Source of the DNA: DATGKD01 sp035294855
Lineage (GTDB): Bacteria > Actinomycetota > Acidimicrobiia > Acidimicrobiales > UBA8190
Reading direction: 5' to 3'
NCBI GenBank assembly: GCA_035294855.1
Contig: DATGKD010000085.1
Location: 1-45,770 of the forward strand
Length of the DNA: 45,770 nt
This document shows positions 17,819 through 26,457 of this stretch, piece after piece. Positions within the stretch are counted from its first letter, which is position 1, and every line of letters starts with the position of its first letter. Below the pieces are notes generated by a model. It did no database searches, was not told where the DNA came from, and saw only the letters and a list, made by a program, of their open reading frames with translations. The position numbers and the translations under genes are program-made.

Positions 17819-19064
17819 CGCGGCTTCCCCCCCGCCGGCCCCGGGCCGGGGCGGGCGCGGCCCGGCTTCGGCGCGCATCCGATTCCGTTCTCGAGCCGGC
17901 CGGGGCGGGCCCGGTGCCTGTCAGGCGGGCACCGAGCTGCTCCCCCACGAGCTCCACGGCCGCCAGGGCCCGCGGATAGTGCATGCGCGTCGGTCCGACG
18001 ACGCCGATCGTTCCCGCCAGCTCCCCGTCGACCGCGACCGGGGCGACCACGAGCGCGCACGCGGCCAGCGGTTCGAAACCGTGCTCGGTGCCGATGGCGA
18101 CCGAAAGGCCGCGGTCGAGGATGTCCTCGATCAGCTCCACCACGACGAGTTGCTGCTCGAGGATCGACAGCACCGAACGCACGGTCTCCACGGCATCGAA
18201 TGCCGCGGCCATGCGCGACGACCCGCCGACGTACACGTGATCCGATTCATCGGCAGCGGCGAGGTCGGCGAGAGCCGCGAGCCCCCGCTCCACCACGGCG
18301 CGCAACGCCACGTCCCCGACTTCGGGAACGGCTCCGAGCCGCTTCAGGGTGGTGCCGTTCACGTGCGCGCTCAGGTGGCTCGCCGCCGCGGCCAGGACGT
18401 CGGCGGAGCTTTCGGTGGGGACCTCGATCGTGCGCTTTTCGACGGCGCCGTCCGCCAGCACCACCACCACGAGCGCCAGCCCGGGGGACAGCCCGACGAG
18501 CTGCACGGACCGGATGGCGGCCGACTCATGGCCAGGCCCCACGACCACCGCGGCGTAGTTGGTCAGGTCGGCGAGGAGGCCGCTCGTGTGGCCCAGCAGT
18601 TCCTCGACCTCGCCGTGGACGTGCGCGAAGAACTTGCGCACCTCGTGGCGCTGGTGGGGCCCGAGCGTCCCGGTTCGCCCGAGATGGTCGACGAAGAAGC
18701 GGTAACCCTTGTCGGTGGGGATGCGCCCGGCGCTGGTGTGGGGCTGCACCAGGTATCCCTCGCGTTCTAGCGCCGCCATCTCCGAGCGCACCGTCGCGGA
18801 CGAGACGTCGACCCCCGGCGATCCGGTGACATGGCCCGATCCGACGGGTTGCGCGCTGTCGATGTACTCCGACACCACCGCGTTCAAGATGGCGGTCTTG
18901 CGCTCGTCGAGCTCGGGCTCTGCCTCCGCCGTCGACGGTTGTTCTGGGGATTCCCGGACAGCGGCCGCTCCCGAGCCGCGCGCCGACCCGGCGCGACGCG
19001 CCGTGGTGGCGTCGCGCCCACCCGCGCGTGGGCGGCGTGGGGGCCGGTTCGCGTCCGTCGCCAT
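17808..19064 (-). CDS. hrcA: Heat-inducible repressor HrcA
   Basis: 418 aa. Repressor of class I heat-shock genes that binds CIRCE operators. The winged-helix DNA-binding domain is visible at about 53-130 (LDERKTAILNAVVSEYI, SSATVRSEMAALEREGYLVQP, GRIPTDKGYRFFVD), and the C-terminal GAF-like and dimerisation domains contain GTEHGFEPLAACALVVAPV and GTIGVVGPTRMHYPRA. About 50 N-terminal residues (Arg/Ala-rich) and 30 C-terminal residues are extra. I chose the ATG at 19064: the in-frame GTG at 19073 lies inside the CIRCE sequence, and a TAGACT -10 box in the CIRCE spacer would start transcription only about 5 nt before the ATG. It leads the hrcA-dnaJ-rsmE unit. Confidence 0.93.
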   Translation of the reverse strand: MATDANRPPRRPRAGGRDATTARRAGSARGSGAAAVRESPEQPSTAEAEPELDERKTAILNAVVSEYIDSAQPVGSGHVTGSPGVDVSSATVRSEMAALEREGYLVQPHTSAGRIPTDKGYRFFVDHLGRTGTLGPHQRHEVRKFFAHVHGEVEELLGHTSGLLADLTNYAAVVVGPGHESAAIRSVQLVGLSPGLALVVVVLADGAVEKRTIEVPTESSADVLAAAASHLSAHVNGTTLKRLGAVPEVGDVALRAVVERGLAALADLAAADESDHVYVGGSSRMAAAFDAVETVRSVLSILEQQLVVVELIEDILDRGLSVAIGTEHGFEPLAACALVVAPVAVDGELAGTIGVVGPTRMHYPRALAAVELVGEQLGARLTGTGPAPAGSRTESDARRSRAAPAPARGRRGGSRDGD

Positions 19065-19066
19065 TT

Positions 19067-19093
19067 CTGGCACTCGAGTCTACCGAGTGCTAC
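19067..19093. promoter_or_regulatory. CIRCE operator (HrcA binding site)
   Basis: On the minus strand GTAGCACTC, nine bases, then GAGTGCCAG, against the consensus TTAGCACTC-N9-GAGTGCTAA (8/9 and 7/9 matches, spacer exact). It lies 3 nt upstream of the hrcA ATG. A TAGACT hexamer (19082-19077) sits within the spacer, so bound HrcA would cover the -10 box. Confidence 0.88.
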
Positions 19094-19175
19094 CGCGTCC
19101 GACCCGGCGATCCACCGCCGGCCCCGGGTTCGTCATGGGAACCGGCGGCCGCCCATCGGGCGCACCACCAGGGTT

Positions 19176-20963
19176 TCAGTCCTCCAACCGCAGAGCGGAG
19201 ATGAAGGCCTCCTGGGGCACCTCGACCCTCCCGATGGCCTTCATCTTCTTCTTTCCTTCTTTCTGCCGCTCGAGGAGTTTTCGCTTGCGGGTGATGTCCC
19301 CCCCGTAGCACTTGGCCAGCACGTCCTTGCGCTTCGCCTTGACCGTCTCGCGCGCCACGATCCGGCCTCCCACCGCGGCCTGGATGGGCACGTCGAAGAG
19401 CTGACGGGGGATCAGCTCGCGGAGCTTCTCGGTCATGCGGCGGCCGTACGCGTCCGCTTGCGACCGGTGCACCACCGTGCTGAACGCGTCGACGGGCACA
19501 TGGTTGATGAGGAGGTCCACTTTGACGAGGTTGGCCGTCTGGTACCCGTCGGGCTCGTAGTCGAGGCTTGCGTACCCCCGCGTCCGGCTCTTCAACTGGT
19601 CGAAGAAGTCCACGACGACCTCCGCCAACGGGATGCGGTAGACGAGCTCCAGCCTCTCGGGTGACAGGTACTCCATGTGGTCGAGCTCTCCCCGGCGCGC
19701 CTGGCACAGCTCCATCACGGTCCCGATGTACTCCGAGGGCACGAGAACAGTGGCGCGCAGCATCGGCTCGTCCACCTCCTCCAGGCGGCTGGCGTCGGGC
19801 AGCTGGCTCGGGTTGTCGACGCGCAGCTCTTCGCCGTCGGTCAGGTGGGCGACGTAGGCCACCGAGGGCGCGGTGGCGATGAGCGACAGGTCGAACTCTC
19901 GCTCGAGACGCTCACGCACGATCTCCATGTGCAAGAGGCCCAGGAAACCGCAGCGGAATCCGAAGCCGAGCGCCCCCGACGACTCCGGTTCGAAGGTGAA
20001 GCTCGAGTCGTTCAGCCGGAGCTTCTCGAGCGCTTCGCGCAACGCGGGCAGCTCGTCGCCTTCGATCGGGTACAGCCCGCAGAACACCATCGGCTTCGGA
20101 TCTCGGTAACCGGCCAGCGCCTCGGCTGCGGGCCGCGCCGCATCGGTCACCGTCTCGCCGGAACGAGCCTGTCCCACGTCTTTGATCCCGGCGATGAGGT
20201 AGCCCACCTCCCCCGGCCCGAGCTCGTTCACGGGAACGGGTTCGGGGCTTCTGACTCCGATCTCCTCCACTTCCTCGGTCGAGCCCGCCTGCATCAGGCG
20301 GATGCGCGCCCGCGCCTTCAGCACACCGTCCACGACGCGCACCGAGCTCACCACCCCTCGGTACTGGTCGTAGGAAGAGTCGAAGATGAGCGCCCGCAGC
20401 GGCGCGTCGACATCACCGCTGGGGGCGGGGACCCGCTCCACCACCCGGTCGAGGAGTTCCCCGACCCCGTGGCCGGTCTTGGCCGAGATGAGGACGATGG
20501 AATCGGCGGGGATCCCGAGGACCCGTTCGATCTCGGCGGCGTACTTTTCGGGTTCGGCGGCGGGCAGGTCGATCTTGTTGAGGGCCGCCACGATCTCGAG
20601 GTCGTGTTCCATGGCCTGGTAACAGGTCGCCAGGGTCTGGGCCTGGATCCCCTGCGAGGCGTCCACGAGCAGGACGGCCCCCTCGCACGCGGCCAGCGAC
20701 CGGCTGACCTCGTACCCGAAGTCGACGTGTCCCGGCGTGTCGATCAGGTGGAGGACGTGGTCCTTGTAGCGGACGCGGACGTTCTGGGCCTTGATCGTGA
20801 TGCCCCGCTCGCGCTCCAAGTCCATGGAGTCGAGGTACTGCTCGCGCATGAGACGGGGGTCCACCGCGTCGGTGAGCTCCAAGATGCGGTCCGACAGGGT
20901 GGATTTGCCGTGATCGACGTGGCTGATGATCGAGAAATTCCGGATCCGGTCGCGTTCGAGCAC
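19176..20963 (-). CDS. lepA: Elongation factor 4 (LepA)
   Basis: 595 aa, the family's normal length. Ribosome-associated GTPase thought to act in translation quality control or 30S biogenesis. G1 is HVDHGKST, G2 lies in ERGITIKAQ, G3 is DTPGHVDF and G4 is NKID. The EF-G-like domains II and III follow, then the LepA-specific C-terminal domain with the basic stretch GGDITRKRKLLERQKEGKKK. It starts at GTG 20963 and is divergent from rpsT across 109 bp. hrcA begins 111 nt downstream with its own CIRCE-controlled promoter, so lepA probably forms a separate unit. Confidence 0.97.
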   Translation of the reverse strand: MLERDRIRNFSIISHVDHGKSTLSDRILELTDAVDPRLMREQYLDSMDLERERGITIKAQNVRVRYKDHVLHLIDTPGHVDFGYEVSRSLAACEGAVLLVDASQGIQAQTLATCYQAMEHDLEIVAALNKIDLPAAEPEKYAAEIERVLGIPADSIVLISAKTGHGVGELLDRVVERVPAPSGDVDAPLRALIFDSSYDQYRGVVSSVRVVDGVLKARARIRLMQAGSTEEVEEIGVRSPEPVPVNELGPGEVGYLIAGIKDVGQARSGETVTDAARPAAEALAGYRDPKPMVFCGLYPIEGDELPALREALEKLRLNDSSFTFEPESSGALGFGFRCGFLGLLHMEIVRERLEREFDLSLIATAPSVAYVAHLTDGEELRVDNPSQLPDASRLEEVDEPMLRATVLVPSEYIGTVMELCQARRGELDHMEYLSPERLELVYRIPLAEVVVDFFDQLKSRTRGYASLDYEPDGYQTANLVKVDLLINHVPVDAFSTVVHRSQADAYGRRMTEKLRELIPRQLFDVPIQAAVGGRIVARETVKAKRKDVLAKCYGGDITRKRKLLERQKEGKKKMKAIGRVEVPQEAFISALRLED

Positions 20964-21072
20964 GGCCCCCGGAGCGTACCGGCGCGCTCGGTCGCTATGG
21001 ACGGGGCGGCCCGGGTTCGGCCGCCTGGTACGCTCGTCGGCTGCACCAGCGAGACCTCACACCGGGACTGAC

Positions 21073-21339
21073 GTGGCCAACATCCGCAGCCAGATCAAGC
21101 GCAACCGACAGAACGAACGCAGGCGACTGCGCAACAAGGCGGTTCGATCCGAGATGCGCACGCGCTCCAAGACGGCGGTGGCACTGGCCGAGGCCGGCCA
21201 GGATGACAGCCCCGAGGCGCTCAGGCTCGCGGTGAAGCGGATCGACACGGCGGCGGCTCGTGGCGTGATCCACAAGAACCAAGCCGCCAACCGAAAGTCC
21301 CGGCTCATGCGCCGGGTGGCGGCCGCCCAAGAGTCCTGA
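21073..21339 (+). CDS. rpsT: 30S ribosomal protein bS20
   Basis: 88 aa. Binds the 5' domain of 16S rRNA early in 30S assembly. The start MANIRSQIKRNRQNERRRLRNKAV and the end AANRKSRLMRRVAAAQ are typical, and the protein is very basic throughout. I chose the GTG at 21073, which has GGGACT upstream; a longer frame upstream is not conserved. A TACGCT hexamer at 21029-21034 could be the -10 box, giving a leader of about 32 nt. The 3' end is 3 bp from the end of holA on the opposite strand. rpsT beside holA is the common actinobacterial arrangement. Confidence 0.96.
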   Translation: MANIRSQIKRNRQNERRRLRNKAVRSEMRTRSKTAVALAEAGQDDSPEALRLAVKRIDTAAARGVIHKNQAANRKSRLMRRVAAAQES

Positions 21340-21342
21340 GTC

Positions 21343-22395
21343 TCAGGCAGGCTGGCGGCCCGACCGGCCTTGCCGCCGGGACGCGGCCTGACGGGGGCTC
21401 GCCAGGCGGGTGAGGCGGCCGACGAGCACCTGGAGAACCGTCTCGTCGGGCAGTCCGGAGAGACCCCGGATGTCGAGGTCGGCTTCGGCGAGCAACGTGA
21501 TCGCCCTGCCGATGCGCGCCGGACCGAGCTTCCTGGACTGCTCGATGGCCTTCTTCGCCGGGTACACGCTGCGCATCCCGAGGTACCGGGCGGCTTCGTC
21601 GGGTGTCGTCACCCCGGAGCCGTCGAGCCTGAGCATCGCCTGATAGTGGCGGTGCAAGAGGCCCAGAATGGCGAGCGGGTGCCAGCGCACCGCGCCGGAC
21701 ATGCGCTCGAGCGCCGCGAGTGCTTCCGCGGTGTATCCGGCGTCGATGGCGTCGGTGAGCGTCCAGGGCGCCACGGTCCCCGCCTCACCGAGGAAGGGCT
21801 CGAGGCGCTCGACGTCGATGGCCGCGCCTTCACCGAAGGCTCCCGCGAGCATGTCCAGAACCCCGTGGAGGCGACTGACGTCCTCGCCGAGGTGCTCGCC
21901 GAGCCGCGCCGCGGCGCGGGCGTCGAGCCGCACCGGAGCACTCTGGAACTGCTCACGCAGCCAGTCGGTCCGGGCACGTCCGCTTCCCACCGCGGCGTCC
22001 ACCGTTCCGCCGACGCGGTCGACCGCCTTGACGAGCGTGGCAGGCACCGTCCCGCCCCCCGCCACGAGCACGAGGAAGACATCTGGGAGCGGATCGGCCA
22101 GGCACGCGGCGATGCGCTCGGCCTCCGATGGGTTCAATCTGCCCGCGTCTCTCACGACGACGATGCGCCGGTCGGCCAGGAACGGCGGCGTGGTCAACGC
22201 GTCGACGACCATGCCGATGTCGAGCTCCTCGCTGCCGGGACCACCCATCTCCTCGACGACCATCGCCACGTCGTTGTCACCGGCGAGGCGTCGGATCACG
22301 TCGCGCGCTTCTTGGCCGATGAGCGACGCGTCCTCGCCGCGTACGAAGTACGCGCGGGGCGCGCTTGCCCCTTCGGTGCCCCGGCGCGCGGTCAT
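21343..22395 (-). CDS. holA: DNA polymerase III subunit delta
   Basis: 350 aa from the ATG at 22395. Delta subunit of the clamp loader, which opens the sliding clamp. Family features are RAYFVRGEDASLIGQEARDV near the N-terminus, FLADRRIVVVRDAGRL in the middle and the three-helix collar domain at the C-terminus (WHPLAILGLLHRHYQAMLRL, RSVYPAKKAIEQSRKLG). The P-loop is degenerate, as expected for delta. The folP-like stop and this ATG are separated by one base (TGACATG), so translation is probably coupled. A longer frame reaching 22971 is a shadow of the folP-like gene. Convergent with rpsT. Confidence 0.92.
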   Translation of the reverse strand: MTARRGTEGASAPRAYFVRGEDASLIGQEARDVIRRLAGDNDVAMVVEEMGGPGSEELDIGMVVDALTTPPFLADRRIVVVRDAGRLNPSEAERIAACLADPLPDVFLVLVAGGGTVPATLVKAVDRVGGTVDAAVGSGRARTDWLREQFQSAPVRLDARAAARLGEHLGEDVSRLHGVLDMLAGAFGEGAAIDVERLEPFLGEAGTVAPWTLTDAIDAGYTAEALAALERMSGAVRWHPLAILGLLHRHYQAMLRLDGSGVTTPDEAARYLGMRSVYPAKKAIEQSRKLGPARIGRAITLLAEADLDIRGLSGLPDETVLQVLVGRLTRLASPRQAASRRQGRSGRQPA

Positions 22396-22396
22396 G

Positions 22397-23227
22397 TCAG
22401 GCCGCCTCCAGCACGGCTGCGATGGCATCGCACACCTGGCGGGTCCCGGCCACGTCGTGGGCGCGCACCAGCCGGCACCCCAGCGAAACGCCGACGGCCG
22501 CGGCCGCGAGCGAGGCGTCACCGCGCTCGTCGATGCCCAAGCCGAGTTCCACCCCCAGGAACGGCTTGTTCGACGCCGACAGCAACAGCGGGTAACCGAG
22601 GCTGGCCAGCCTGGCCGAGGCGCGCAACAAGACGAGGGACTGCCGAGCGGTCTTTCCGAGGTCCAGGCCGGCGTCGACCACAATGCGGTCGGCGCCGATA
22701 CCGACGGCGCGCGCCCGGTTCGCCCGCTCTTGCAGAAAGGTCGCCACGGCTGCCACCACGTCGTCGTAGTGAGGGTCGGGATCAGGGACGCGGGGAACCG
22801 TCCGGATGTGTGTCGCCACGACCGCCGCGCCGGCCCGGTGGGCAGCTTCGAGGTAGTGGGGATCGGCGAACCCACTGATGTCGTTGCCCACGACCGCCCC
22901 GGCGCAGTACGCCTCCCGGGCCACTGATGCGCGCCACGTGTCGACCGACAAGGGGACGTCGAAGCGCGCATGCAGCGCTTCGACGGCAGGGACGACGCGG
23001 TCGATCTCCTCGGCCTCGGTCACCTCCGGCCCCGGCCCCGCTTTCACCCCGCCGACGTCGAGCACGTCCGCGCCGTCTGCGACGAGTGCCTCGGCGCGCC
23101 GCAGGAGAGCGTCGAGCTCGAACGTGGCACCTCGGTCGAAGAACGAATCGGGTGTCCGGTTGAGCACGCCGACGACCAACGATCGGGTCGTCAGGTCGAA
23201 TGACCGGGTGCCGAGTTGCAGCTTCAC
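22397..23227 (-). CDS. Dihydropteroate synthase-like protein, FolP2 type
   Basis: 276 aa, TIM barrel of the DHPS family. Seen: VVGVLNRTPDSFFDRG near the start, then DVGGVKAGPG where canonical DHPS has DIGGESTRPG, VDTWRASVA, VVDAGLDLGKT in place of the usual DPGIGFGKT, and SASNKPFLG in place of SRKSFIG. These changes match mycobacterial FolP2, reported not to be an active DHPS, so the folate role is doubtful and the substrate unknown. Residue pattern VKLQLGTRSFDLTTR suggests the GTG at 23227 as start; the frame is open to a GTG at 23266. It lies one base upstream of holA, and 69 bp from the thioredoxin-like gene. Confidence 0.85.
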   Translation of the reverse strand: MKLQLGTRSFDLTTRSLVVGVLNRTPDSFFDRGATFELDALLRRAEALVADGADVLDVGGVKAGPGPEVTEAEEIDRVVPAVEALHARFDVPLSVDTWRASVAREAYCAGAVVGNDISGFADPHYLEAAHRAGAAVVATHIRTVPRVPDPDPHYDDVVAAVATFLQERANRARAVGIGADRIVVDAGLDLGKTARQSLVLLRASARLASLGYPLLLSASNKPFLGVELGLGIDERGDASLAAAAVGVSLGCRLVRAHDVAGTRQVCDAIAAVLEAA

Positions 23228-23296
23228 CGACCCGAAACTAGGCGCGGGGTGCCACGAACCCGCCACGATCCGTGCGTCCCGGATCTCCCTCGCCGC

Positions 23297-24004
23297 TCAG
23301 AACAGGCGGGCGGCGAGCTCCTTGCGATAGCGCGCCGTGCGCGGGTCGTCCGGACCGAGCGTCACGAGGAGGTCCAGGAATTCCTGGCGCGCTCCCTCGT
23401 CCTCCTTCACCTTGGTGAGCAGGTCGTCGAGGAGCCCGTCCACTCCGTCGGCCGGGACGGCGACCTCCTGGGAGGCGAGCCGAGCCTCAGCGGCGAGCTG
23501 ACGGGACTCGGCGGTCTCGGGGATGCGCGCCAGCAGTTCCAGCGCCTCGCCAGGCTCGCCCCGATCGAGCAGGATCCGGGCCAGGCCCACCACCGCCATG
23601 GGGTGGTCGGCCTGCAGCTCGAGGGCCCGTCGAAGCGAGAGCTCGTCGCCCGCGGCGACGAGGAGGTCCGCCTCGGAGGGCTGGGGGGCGAGGCGCTCGA
23701 CGAACGCGGTCACCTGCGGCTCGGGGAGAGCGCCGATGAACCCGTCGACCACCTGGCGCCCGCTCAGCGCGTACACCGCCGGGATCGACTGCACCTGGAA
23801 CGTGGCGGAGATGCGGGGGTTCTCGTCGACGTTGACCTTGACGAGCTCGACCTTTCCGCCCGTCGCCTCGACCACCTTTTCCAGGATCGGTCCCAACGTG
23901 CGGCACGGACCGCACCAGGGCGCCCACAGGTCGACCACCACCGGCACACGGTCAGACAGTTCGAGCACATCGGTTTCGAAGGTGGCATCGGTGACGTCGA
24001 GCAC
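23297..24004 (-). CDS. Thioredoxin-TPR protein (CnoX/YbbN-like)
   Basis: 235 aa. Residues 1-105 are a thioredoxin fold with the active site WCGPC at 30-34 and the cis-Pro in SIPAVYAL. Residues about 110-235 are a helical TPR-like domain (QPSEADLLVAAGDELSLRRAL, AVVGLARILLDRGEPGEALELL) ending in a segment typical of YbbN/CnoX C-termini (RQEFLDLLVTLGPDDPRTARYRKELAARLF). E. coli CnoX has a degenerate active site and hands clients to GroEL; the intact CGPC here suggests retained redox activity, as in other bacterial homologues. The GTG at 24004 follows TATCGT by 7 nt, suggesting a leaderless mRNA. Divergent from the phosphotransferase gene at 24074. Confidence 0.88.
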   Translation of the reverse strand: MLDVTDATFETDVLELSDRVPVVVDLWAPWCGPCRTLGPILEKVVEATGGKVELVKVNVDENPRISATFQVQSIPAVYALSGRQVVDGFIGALPEPQVTAFVERLAPQPSEADLLVAAGDELSLRRALELQADHPMAVVGLARILLDRGEPGEALELLARIPETAESRQLAAEARLASQEVAVPADGVDGLLDDLLTKVKEDEGARQEFLDLLVTLGPDDPRTARYRKELAARLF

Positions 24005-24011
24005 CTTCGAG

Positions 24012-24017
24012 ACGATA
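24012..24017 (-). promoter_or_regulatory. -10 box of the thioredoxin-TPR gene, leaderless layout
   Basis: TATCGT on the minus strand ends 7 nt before the GTG start (24004). No clear -35 hexamer. The spacing fits transcription starting at the start codon. Confidence 0.5.
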
Positions 24018-24061
24018 CCGGTTGAGCCCGCAGGCCATGCCTTCGCAAGCGGTTCGGCGGG

Positions 24062-24067
24062 TAGCGT
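24062..24067 (+). promoter_or_regulatory. -10 box of the phosphotransferase gene, leaderless layout
   Basis: TAGCGT ends 6 nt before the GTG at 24074. The two divergent -10 boxes in this 69-bp gap are only 44 bp apart. Confidence 0.5.
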
Positions 24068-24073
24068 GCTGCC

Positions 24074-25129
24074 GTGGTGGCGGCCAGTGTGTCGGGCAGT
24101 GACGTCGAGGGCATCGATGCCGACGCCGTCGGGCGGTGGCTGGAGAAGGAGATCCCGGGCAGTCGCCCCCCGTTCTCGTTCGCGCTGATCGCCGGCGGTC
24201 GCTCCAATCTGACCTATCGCGTCACCGACGCAGCTGGACGCGTCCACGCTCTGCGGCGCCCACCGCTGAGCCACGTGCTGCCCACCGCCCACGACATGGC
24301 ACGCGAGTACCGCGTCATCTCCGCACTGGGCCCGACCGCGGTGCCGGTCCCGCAGACCTTCGGGCTCTGTCTCGACACCGACGTAAACGACGCCCCGTTC
24401 TACGTCATGGAATTCGTGGACGGCCTGATCCTGCGCGACGCCCAGGCAGCCGAGCAGGGCCTGGACATGGCCGCTCGGCACCGCACGGGGCTCGCCCTGG
24501 CCGAGACACTCGCCGCTCTCCATGCCGTCGACGTGGACGCTGTCGGCCTCGGCGACTTCGCCAAGCGAGAGGGTTACATCAGCAGACAACTGCGGCGCTG
24601 GCACGAGCAGTTCCGCAACTCACAGGTCGAGGGGTTGGACACGGCCACCGTGGTGAACGCGGTCCACGACCGGTTGGCGGCGACCATCCCCGCGCAGCGG
24701 GGCGCGGCGATCGTCCACGGCGACTTCAGGCTCGACAACACCGTCCTGGCACCAGACGGCAGCGTCAGAGCCGTCCTCGATTGGGAGATCTGCACACTGG
24801 GTGATCCGCTCGCGGACATGGGCTTGCTCATGGTCTATTGGACCGAACCCGGCGACGACGCCGCCCTCGTGGGGCTCACGCCGACCACAGCGCCTGGCTT
24901 CGTCACCCGGCAGGAGATCCAAGACGCCTACGCGTCGGCGTCGGGCCGGGACCTGGAGCACCTCGGCTATTACACGGCCTTCGGGTACTGGAAGCTCGCC
25001 TGCATCGTGCAAGGCGTCTACGCGCGCTACGCCGGCGGGGCCGCGGCCGGAGACCGGTCCAGCGTCGACGGCTTTGCCCGCAGCGTCGTCACCCTGGCCG
25101 AGATGGCCTCGCGGGCGCTCGACGCCTGA
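24074..25129 (+). CDS. APH-type phosphotransferase (ACAD10/11-like)
   Basis: 351 aa. Kinase-fold protein of the aminoglycoside phosphotransferase superfamily. Nucleotide-binding loop GGRSNLTYRV (about 36-45), HALRRPP with the ATP-binding region, catalytic loop VHGDFRLDN (about 216-224) and metal-binding VLDWEICTLGDPLADMG are all intact. The sequence resembles the kinase domains fused to acyl-CoA dehydrogenases ACAD10/11 more than true resistance enzymes, so a small hydroxylated metabolite such as a hydroxyacyl-CoA or related lipid is a more likely substrate than an antibiotic; this is inference. A GTG start 6 nt after TAGCGT suggests a leaderless mRNA. The PAC2 gene follows after 15 bp on the same strand. 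Confidence 0.88.
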   Translation: MVAASVSGSDVEGIDADAVGRWLEKEIPGSRPPFSFALIAGGRSNLTYRVTDAAGRVHALRRPPLSHVLPTAHDMAREYRVISALGPTAVPVPQTFGLCLDTDVNDAPFYVMEFVDGLILRDAQAAEQGLDMAARHRTGLALAETLAALHAVDVDAVGLGDFAKREGYISRQLRRWHEQFRNSQVEGLDTATVVNAVHDRLAATIPAQRGAAIVHGDFRLDNTVLAPDGSVRAVLDWEICTLGDPLADMGLLMVYWTEPGDDAALVGLTPTTAPGFVTRQEIQDAYASASGRDLEHLGYYTAFGYWKLACIVQGVYARYAGGAAAGDRSSVDGFARSVVTLAEMASRALDA

Positions 25130-25144
25130 TCGCCGGACGCTGCG

Positions 25145-26038
25145 TTGGCGCTGCACGAACGACACCTCCAGCGACCGCTCGACCGCCCGGCGCTCGTCGT
25201 GGCCCTCGAAGGTTGGGTGGACGCCGGGCTGGGCGCCGACGGCGCCATCACGGCACTGCTGTCGGCATCGGCCTCCGAGCTCGTCGCCACCTTCGACGGC
25301 GAGTCGCTCATCGACCAGCGCGCCCGTCGTCCCGTGGCGCACATCGCCCAAGGCGTCAACGAGGGCCTCACGTGGCCGGTCATCCAGATGCGTGTCGGAT
25401 CGGATCGAGCCGGGAACGAGGTGTGCTTCCTCGTGGGGCCGGAGCCCGACTTCCGTTGGCCCTCCTTCGTCTCCGAGACGACGGGGCTCATCCGGGAGTT
25501 GGGCATCCGCATGGTCGTCGGGCTGGGCGCGTTCCCCGCACCAGCGCCGCACACGCGCCCGGTACGCCTCGCGGCCACCGCTCCTCGGGCGTCCGCCGAC
25601 TTGGTCGCCCAGGTGGGCGTGGTGCAGGGACAGATCGACGTCCCCTCGGGAGTGTGGGGGGCGCTCGAGATCGCCCTTGGGGAGGCCGACGTCCCGACGG
25701 TCGGGCTCTGGGCCCGAGTCCCCCACTACGTCGCGGGCATGGCATTCCCTTCGGCGAGTGCCGCGCTGTTGGACGGCCTGTCGGCGATTGCGGGTCTCTC
25801 GTTCGACTCCACCGACCTGCACACGGCCGCCGACGCGACATTGCAACAGATCGACGATCTCATCGCCAAGAGTGACGAGCACACGTCGATGGTCCGCCAG
25901 CTCGAGCGGGCCGTCGATGCGGCCGAGGGCAATCCGCTCGACATCGGTCGCATGCCGACGGGCGAGGAGTTGGCCGTCGAGCTCGAGCGTTACCTGCGCG
26001 ACGAGCGACCGGAAGGGGGTAGCCCCGAGACCGGCTGA
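25145..26038 (+). CDS. PAC2-family protein
   Basis: 297 aa. Member of the PAC2 (proteasome assembly chaperone 2-like) family, common in actinobacteria and of unknown biochemical role. Visible features: RPALVVALEGWVDAGLGADGA near the N-terminus, the TGLIRELGIRMVVGLGAFPAP core segment, and PTVGLWARVPHYVAGMAFPSASAALL in the C-terminal half, followed by a helical tail. The start is a TTG at 25145 (residues MALHERHLQ), and the true start could lie a few codons on. It is 15 bp after the phosphotransferase gene and probably co-transcribed. Whether the organism has a proteasome cannot be seen from this window. Confidence 0.85.
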   Translation: MALHERHLQRPLDRPALVVALEGWVDAGLGADGAITALLSASASELVATFDGESLIDQRARRPVAHIAQGVNEGLTWPVIQMRVGSDRAGNEVCFLVGPEPDFRWPSFVSETTGLIRELGIRMVVGLGAFPAPAPHTRPVRLAATAPRASADLVAQVGVVQGQIDVPSGVWGALEIALGEADVPTVGLWARVPHYVAGMAFPSASAALLDGLSAIAGLSFDSTDLHTAADATLQQIDDLIAKSDEHTSMVRQLERAVDAAEGNPLDIGRMPTGEELAVELERYLRDERPEGGSPETG

Positions 26039-26057
26039 CGGTGATCGGTAGGCGACC

Positions 26058-26372
26058 TCACGAACTGCCAGAGCCGTCGCCGACGGCCAGCAGCGCGGAC
26101 GCAGGCGCGATGACGGCCGGACCGGAGCTCCGCGCCCGGGCCGCCAGCCACGCGCCCAGGACGAGCAGGACCACGAAGAGGACCACGACGAACGCGAGAG
26201 CTACCCAACGGGACGCACTGCGCTGCACCTCCGCCCGGGGCCGGGCCGCCAGCCACGCCAGGTCCACCGGGTCCAACTGGGACGGGCGCGGCCGTGTCCC
26301 GTTGCCCGAGGGGGCGTCGGTGTCGAGATCGTCGTCGCCTGACCACGGTGCGGGGACCGGAGGGTGGTCCAT
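26058..26372 (-). CDS. Small single-pass membrane protein, hypothetical
   Basis: 104 aa. I do not recognise the family. A Pro/Asp-rich N-terminal half (about 1-55) is followed by one strong transmembrane helix (SRWVALAFVVVLFVVLLVLGAWLAARA, about 56-81) and a short Gly/Ser/Ala tail. The ATG at 26372 is preceded directly by AAGGAG, which leaves almost no spacing for a Shine-Dalgarno, so the start is uncertain. It lies between the PAC2 and LLM genes, opposite to both. Codon pattern and the hydrophobic segment support a real gene. Confidence 0.6.
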   Translation of the reverse strand: MDHPPVPAPWSGDDDLDTDAPSGNGTRPRPSQLDPVDLAWLAARPRAEVQRSASRWVALAFVVVLFVVLLVLGAWLAARARSSGPAVIAPASALLAVGDGSGSS

Positions 26373-26445
26373 CTCCTTGGTGTCGGACGCGCGAGGCCTC
26401 GACTTCAGGATTTTGCCAGGACGCCCCGTGAAAAACGACGCCGGG

Positions 26446-26451
26446 TAGGGT
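26446..26451 (+). promoter_or_regulatory. -10 box of LLM oxidoreductase gene, leaderless layout
   Basis: TAGGGT, 6 nt before the ATG at 26458. No clear -35 hexamer. Confidence 0.5.
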
Positions 26452-26457
26452 GCTCGG

